Assembly: GCA_002690445.1 (NCBI GenBank)
Contig: NZER01000303.1
Coordinates: 1 to 28,148, forward strand
From: Candidatus Pacearchaeota archaeon
GTDB taxonomy: Archaea > Nanoarchaeota > Nanoarchaeia > Pacearchaeales > GW2011-AR1
Reading direction: 5' to 3'
DNA length: 28,148 bases
Shown: piece by piece, positions 25,201 to 28,148 of the stretch
Layout of the letters: each line of letters begins with the position of its first letter
Numbering within the stretch: the stretch's first letter is position 1
The notes under the pieces: model-generated
The model's database searches: none
Told to the model about the DNA's origin: nothing
What the model saw: the letters and a program-made list of their open reading frames with translations, nothing else
Made by a program: the position numbers and the translations under genes

Positions 25201-28148
25201 CTGATATAACAGAGTCTTTAGGAATAGCAACAGCTACAACATCGACAGTTCATTCCTTAACAACTGGTGATACAGTGACTATCTCTGGAGCTACACCGAC
25301 AGCCTATAATAACAGCTTTTCGGTTATTGTTACTGGAGATACCACGTTTACTTTTGACATCAAAGATGGTACCGGTAATGCAACTGGCACAATTACTGGG
25401 AATACCCCTAGAGATAAATACATAAATATCGTAAGGAATCAGGTAAACGATTTTGATATAGAAGGCGATTTGACTGATTGGTCTACTCCTATAATTAGAG
25501 TTTATATAGATGGGGTACTTAACCATGTTGCTCCGAGTGGGTCTTTAGGCATAAGGATAAGTAAGACGACTCAAGGCTGGCAGTTCAAAAAAATTAAACC
25601 TATTATACTTAACGAGGTCGTTATAACTCCTGACAGTTCTGGCAAGGTATATTCATATGGTGGAAGCGACGACTCTATATCTATGATGTTCTCTGGGTTT
25701 ACTGAGGCTAATCGGTCTGACAAGCTTAAAGGTTTTAAAATATTCTTAATATCAAGCAAAGAGTTTACAGCAGATGTAACTTTAGATCTTTATTCCGATA
25801 GGGAAGAAACTAAGTTTTTAGATAAAAATGGTGATGATACAACTGGGTATTTCTTCAAAGCTACCATGAAGAAGGATGCTGTTTTTAGTATATCTAGGGA
25901 AGATTCTTTGAGTTTTATTATCAAGGAGGAGGATCAGAATAATATATATAAATTTAATCAACCAAGCGACGCCGCCACAAGGGTAAAAATAAATAGGAAC
26001 GACGATTTCTCTTTAGAGCTCCCCTCTATTGATAGCGACTTTGATTATGACAGGGGTTTTGATTTAGTATTTTCTAATTTTTCAGAAACTTCTTGTGACT
26101 CTTTAAGCCCCAAGGAGGAAACTTTTGTCTCGCCCTCTACTATTCCCAGTTTTAAATCTAGAAATTATAAGTATGTAAATTCAAATGTTTTCGAAGGCCC
26201 TTACGATAATTTTAAAGATACTTCTAATATAAAAGATCCGTCTATAACTTTGAATGATGGAGACTTTGTGGTTTTGGATGGGTCTTTGTCTGATGTAAAC
26301 TTAAAATCTTTTAAGGGCAGCAAAAAACAGCATAAATTCGCTTACGATAGACTGTATAATAATTATGGACTTGAGGGGGAAACAACAAAGTATATTACGC
26401 TTGACCATACTAGTAGCAAATTTACTTTAACCAATCACGAATTAGTTACTCACCAAAAGCTTGTTTTTAATTGTGATAAACTTTTTGTTGCGGATCATTA
26501 TCATAATGGCGACGCTTACACTTTGACGGGTAATGGCGCTGGCGAAGCAACAGTGACAACTGGAACACTAAAAAAAGGACAAAGTATACTGGCCTATCAT
26601 GGCAATATATATTCTTTCTTTGCTTGGGACGGTAGCTCTGTTAAAAAGCTGAAAATAGAATTCCCCCCAACCCTCTCGGCCTTTTTTGATACCGATTACC
26701 AGATAAATAAGGTTGAGACCGCAGATCGTTTTTATGTTTTTGTAAGGGAAGATGACGGAGGTAAGGTGTATGATTTTAATACCAACCAGTCAGGCTTAGG
26801 TACAGAAAAACCCGAAGACGAAAGGATTAGTTTTAATTTTATCATAAACCCAGAAGACTATATATCCGACACAAAGAAGCAGACCTTTTTTGTAAAAGTC
26901 ATTGATGAAAATACTTTTGAATTATATGGAAAGAAAGATTTAACAGAACAAATTGATAACAAGACAAGTTCTTTCTCTTTCTTGTCTGATACTTTCTACG
27001 TGGAAGACATAAACGTTGGCACTTTAAACGTAATTAATTTAGGGAATGCTCCAGCCGGGCAGTCTATAAAAAATTACTCAGAAGGAGCAGATATCCTTGA
27101 TAGCCCTCTTGGGGCGGTTAAAGAAAGCACTATACATCAGCATTCGTCGAACGTATATACAAACGGAGACGCTACGCCTTCCGGGGTTTATATTGCTAGT
27201 GGCTATAACGACGCTACTTTGACAGACACGTTAGATATAGATGGTCTTACGCAGCAAGACACGATCTTCTTGACGGGTAAGTTCCATGCTGTTCTTGAAG
27301 ACGATCCCGAATATGACGAGAAATACTATGTAAATGCCGGTTTGGATAAGCTAGAAGTAGAGGACGAACTTGTAAAAGAGTCTCTGTTGAAAAACAGAGC
27401 TTATAAGTATGATTACGACAACGATACAGATCCTTGGACAGCAAATATACAAGACCAAAACTCATCTAACAGAGATTTAATATATTACCCCAAAAATGAG
27501 CTACATGTTTTAGATAGAAAGACTCTCAGTAAAAATAATATAGAGCAAGAATATAATTTTGTTTTCTTTAAGCCTGATAAGCATAGCGACGACCTAAAGG
27601 TCGTGTTGCCTGACGCTTGGAATAATCTTGTAATCGGCTCACAGATGGGGTTCGCTGTGGTTAATTTACACGACAGAGCAGTAGCCGTGTCTAATTTTAC
27701 GGGAGATGAGAGTTTTGATTTAGCTGCCGGTACCGTGGCATTTATAACTAGCGCCACAGACTACTCAGCACCCGCAAACAGAACAGAAAAGAACCTTTAC
27801 AATAATATTATAAAATCAAAATGGGGAGACCAGTACAGTATTACTCTTGGTTCTGAAAAATTTACATTTGCATTCTTTGAAGACAGTAATGAAATTCAGG
27901 TCCTTCATAACAAACCAAATGTTACAAATTATTGGGCTTATTACTATATATTAAAGCCGGGAGATATAACCATAGACCATTCAATTCATCATGGCAAGAA
28001 GATACTTGTAGATGGCCCGGTTAATTTCTTGAGGCCCTATTTGAAATCTAATGATGCTACGGTTGAATATGGAGGGGAGGAGGAATACGACAACAACACT
28101 AGCGACCCCACATCCTTTCATATAGCAAATATAAGCAAAGACCCTGCC
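19239..28148 (+). CDS. Giant mosaic adhesin / tail fibre-like protein (3'-partial, at least 2970 aa)
   Basis: The frame is open from the ATG at 19239 to the last base without a stop, 2970 codons, so the protein is cut by the window end and exceeds about 320 kDa. The N-terminal ~300 residues include an acidic helical start and aromatic beta regions; HYLRKSRTV lies at 247-255. A LamG domain spans about 1009-1153, with MEFWIKPD at 1035-1042 and the typical DTWHHVAV at 1085-1092. Downstream are fibre-type beta modules: a 'HSLTTGDTVTISG' module from about 2005, a repeated FTLTNH motif, and two domains containing an 'LP...(G/D)...F-x-N' pattern near 1858 and 2789. No signal peptide is visible. LamG and these modules point to extracellular ligand binding, so a host-contact or baseplate-linked appendage is likely. 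The coding call is very firm; the function is inferred. Confidence 0.8.
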   Translation, partial: MPFSVEKKQNENNVKFIKKFFPDEDVNLTYPDFNYRVRMAELTNFWPYYSEAAKSLSETQSDYEARVNTSGKLFENQYIVLNDIIHQDMDVSGMIVGDDYAGQLPEALFYIERCELLEGGKEYEVHPKNLSDENFVINIPPQVVFPVDLSQDDKGYYCYRKTSAVQKNNDKLIEVHSGWEKVAEFSNNDIKNYIAGVDLGDKKQNIGFGFIDSGVSGYSGWTNELMTSYKVLDSGAVEAKESDRNIHYLRKSRTVNYLSDPYKSYTLERKVSRTSNSATNPPSWELLSPQAQFPYTDTEYLGDSVSGAMDFKVSGVYGIIEPTGYYSESDLDYFQVDLVEDWGKSEQKDYTFRQDTKELNFKSGESVKLVQKSVSRDNIKMDEDGIVVGSHDIIGVVEASFSPNSIGVSGSITGSGNANNFYQLEYQLLPKEREHKKLYYQKVSDPSDTISVGDRVFFNSGSNKDSNDDDVYTPIETNVFGDSVEQLDSISPIAIEASSKEQEEYIGPSLISGALHTIEPEEVSSNDSNGGGYSYFSSGEKYLVVPKGGYNTLDAERSLLSYSAGEVRSTFYQGAQKWSEDENLQYALTEYRTFDPVNATEEPYSFNKEKEIRMSDQALCLGDSSTELPDKKMGKVKLLDYKYGSTNILRNASILNIDHLDGSIKKSNLSSSKEEFERKPNLFFEKKYIGAVTILATGQKQRQDASLLKEIISTELAADSSVFYLERDVYVDSDTSTQSNSNAPSVFSSSNAGSVAPFSINENTRNPQSRGEEKLYLTETYHTNFDSYPFNDSSYYTKRPKVVEEFRYSNSEEKNFSLTNIQDKLTYAENNFGCMVNYGKADELSIDGYGLLSYLGVTLTGTASASDPLTTGNYDSTNNTVEVQGFVPPNTGVYYEFQVRDRNQGYNWETVLQAKEVHDGNIGTFTVQSKLFAQAHADVDVRAVEWNKSNITTNINALRVVNESPDSLILRSDASNFYDYSKFEHSISNTNVEIVTNGSPFTPNVPVINLDGSVNKYLSLASHRSFDIQNGNFSMEFWIKPDSSHSGTGYVAQRGNGFQITLDSSKIQFKVNGDLLLQSAALNDDTWHHVAVSARLNGITRDIDLSLFVDGGLKSSGKADYGDLSGPNGSALEIGKGLTAMLYGLRIYVGKSNYTGEFEGSLPAAPFEKDERPRSYKILKYESHRAVPSCNWVINKNAFNNVSPPSEYKDTTDEAEPVYMSEWVAASSTTAEMSSSYNRAVINYINGYAYSAPNNPHINKNYEGFAIKKASDLDDIVFDNYEYVDKSAGDEDGKEKQALAAPYLYEYTKGNDLDLVRLHKKGGYDLEIQDTFQGATFGEGSRLRITKYVYKLYTKRAVVVGDVGYKNNRGHQSGWDYQLQYKDSGNVWTDLVSDSLSNKTIFFYNNEYVDAPSPDGFGNISSFNSLPVVLLKTDITKNYKPEEIEFRVIKKQNLTLGSTGDTGKVLKKLNFLPLEVDIPSVNCLLDMTQQSEHSQVDGANEAEVKLDPDRAYILIKDKDETILKSSDPNDKLQISSLSFSTTHPTRKISPDNTDETGFINNTLTDLPDGRPIEVKGLTGLRIADISQNSLDAIKTVIGPKPSGLILNRVEKSYKGKSIDAYINTGESSELPFDETKAFITPSVNGSHFEELDDFNKFADQPVDPVGASLINFSCKSYTTGDAQVSIETGVSGVQFSPLDKFYNSPVITSDITVGQEDAGKTFITSGNFTLTNHAKTADGTNIEIANINGGTLAIGGTETPTLITSSTPIPTATVENDDDVVVIQDSGRVNIAGAGASNSTNIVNIFSGDDSNVNFNLNGNSSNSLSVNEDVVFVEHGKINLTKDDAGQTIVIDSSADVILPSGFGNWPAESDQIITFLNATKYEAKVHAGTSKENNIISQQKIGDKKTNIDYIPKETARKYTHNEGVWTASDAEIIKFNQLNLSNSDFSATGNTIVHNEDVDIKITDGGAIVASEEFTISSITEVNPADITESLGIATATTSTVHSLTTGDTVTISGATPTAYNNSFSVIVTGDTTFTFDIKDGTGNATGTITGNTPRDKYINIVRNQVNDFDIEGDLTDWSTPIIRVYIDGVLNHVAPSGSLGIRISKTTQGWQFKKIKPIILNEVVITPDSSGKVYSYGGSDDSISMMFSGFTEANRSDKLKGFKIFLISSKEFTADVTLDLYSDREETKFLDKNGDDTTGYFFKATMKKDAVFSISREDSLSFIIKEEDQNNIYKFNQPSDAATRVKINRNDDFSLELPSIDSDFDYDRGFDLVFSNFSETSCDSLSPKEETFVSPSTIPSFKSRNYKYVNSNVFEGPYDNFKDTSNIKDPSITLNDGDFVVLDGSLSDVNLKSFKGSKKQHKFAYDRLYNNYGLEGETTKYITLDHTSSKFTLTNHELVTHQKLVFNCDKLFVADHYHNGDAYTLTGNGAGEATVTTGTLKKGQSILAYHGNIYSFFAWDGSSVKKLKIEFPPTLSAFFDTDYQINKVETADRFYVFVREDDGGKVYDFNTNQSGLGTEKPEDERISFNFIINPEDYISDTKKQTFFVKVIDENTFELYGKKDLTEQIDNKTSSFSFLSDTFYVEDINVGTLNVINLGNAPAGQSIKNYSEGADILDSPLGAVKESTIHQHSSNVYTNGDATPSGVYIASGYNDATLTDTLDIDGLTQQDTIFLTGKFHAVLEDDPEYDEKYYVNAGLDKLEVEDELVKESLLKNRAYKYDYDNDTDPWTANIQDQNSSNRDLIYYPKNELHVLDRKTLSKNNIEQEYNFVFFKPDKHSDDLKVVLPDAWNNLVIGSQMGFAVVNLHDRAVAVSNFTGDESFDLAAGTVAFITSATDYSAPANRTEKNLYNNIIKSKWGDQYSITLGSEKFTFAFFEDSNEIQVLHNKPNVTNYWAYYYILKPGDITIDHSIHHGKKILVDGPVNFLRPYLKSNDATVEYGGEEEYDNNTSDPTSFHIANISKDPA
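22263..22697 (+). other. LamG / concanavalin-like domain (in the giant gene)
   Basis: Residues ~1009-1153. They read as a classic LamG: LDGSVNKYLSLASH, then FSMEFWIKPD (1033-1042), a GNGFQITLDSSKIQFKVNG strand pair, DDTWHHVAVSA with Trp1087 and two His, a LFVDGGLKSSGKA hairpin, and a closing LEIGKG...YGLRIYVGKSN. This is the best-supported domain assignment in the window. Confidence 0.85.
25251..25409 (+). other. Phage fibre-type beta module 'H-S-L-T-T-G-D-x-V'
   Basis: Residues about 2005-2057 of the giant protein: HSLTTGDTVTISGATPTAYN followed by SFSVIVTGDTTFTFDI. The pattern 'H-x-L-x-(S/T)-G-D-x-V-x-I-x-G...(Y/F)-x-V...T-F-T-(F/Y)' is one I associate with phage virion and appendage proteins. 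No function beyond structure is implied. Confidence 0.55.

Noticed and set aside
1..28148. tRNA genes, CRISPR array, insertion sequences, attachment sites
   Set aside because: I saw no regularly spaced repeats, transposase frame or tRNA-like fold, and practically all bases are coding.

Overview
The window is a stretch of the late structural (tail and adhesion) gene cluster of a large tailed bacteriophage. The evidence is a run of very long, tightly packed genes, all on the + strand, with almost no non-coding DNA. Their products look like virion proteins: a Gly/Ala-rich, helix-rich tape-measure-like protein, beta-repeat proteins, LamG-containing appendage proteins and a hub-like protein. I see no cellular housekeeping gene, tRNA, rRNA, transposase, integrase or CRISPR array. 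Base composition is AT-leaning, with many AUA, AGA and AGG codons. The host cannot be named from the sequence. The (I/F)PNF-type motifs in the first gene recall large aquatic phages, but that is from memory and unverified.

Layout: (1) bases 1-3552, 3' portion of a tape-measure-like gene that is open from the first base, so its true start lies upstream. (2) 3555-5450 and 5452-7275, two apparently paralogous proteins with an N-terminal beta domain followed by ~120-residue beta repeats. (3) 7283-9454, an appendage/fibre-like protein with a LamG-like domain and two 'NG-x-(K/R)-L-x-x-G-V-x-Y' modules. (4) 9476-12880, a large protein with a segment resembling phage tail-hub proteins. (5) 12882-14630 and 14633-15085, two unrecognised proteins. 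(6) 15092-19210, an unrecognised 1372-residue protein rich in Tyr and Trp. (7) 19239 to beyond the window end, a giant open frame of at least 2970 codons. It contains a clear LamG domain and several fibre-type beta modules, so it is probably a giant host-interaction or baseplate-associated protein.

Intergenic gaps are 1 to 28 nt. There is no convincing terminator and no convincing promoter, so the genes are probably transcribed together as part of a longer late operon. Several starts lack a Shine-Dalgarno sequence and sit just after the previous stop, which suggests translational coupling. The order (tape measure, beta-repeat tail proteins, hub, large adhesion proteins) fits the tail-tip half of a phage late region. 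No sheath, tube, terminase, capsid or lysis gene is visible, so myovirus and siphovirus cannot be told apart.

The least ordinary parts are the giant mosaic adhesin, the unrecognised 1372-residue protein with a conserved-looking C-terminus, the paralogous beta-repeat pair, and the strongly basic Gly/Arg-rich tract inside the tape-measure-like protein.
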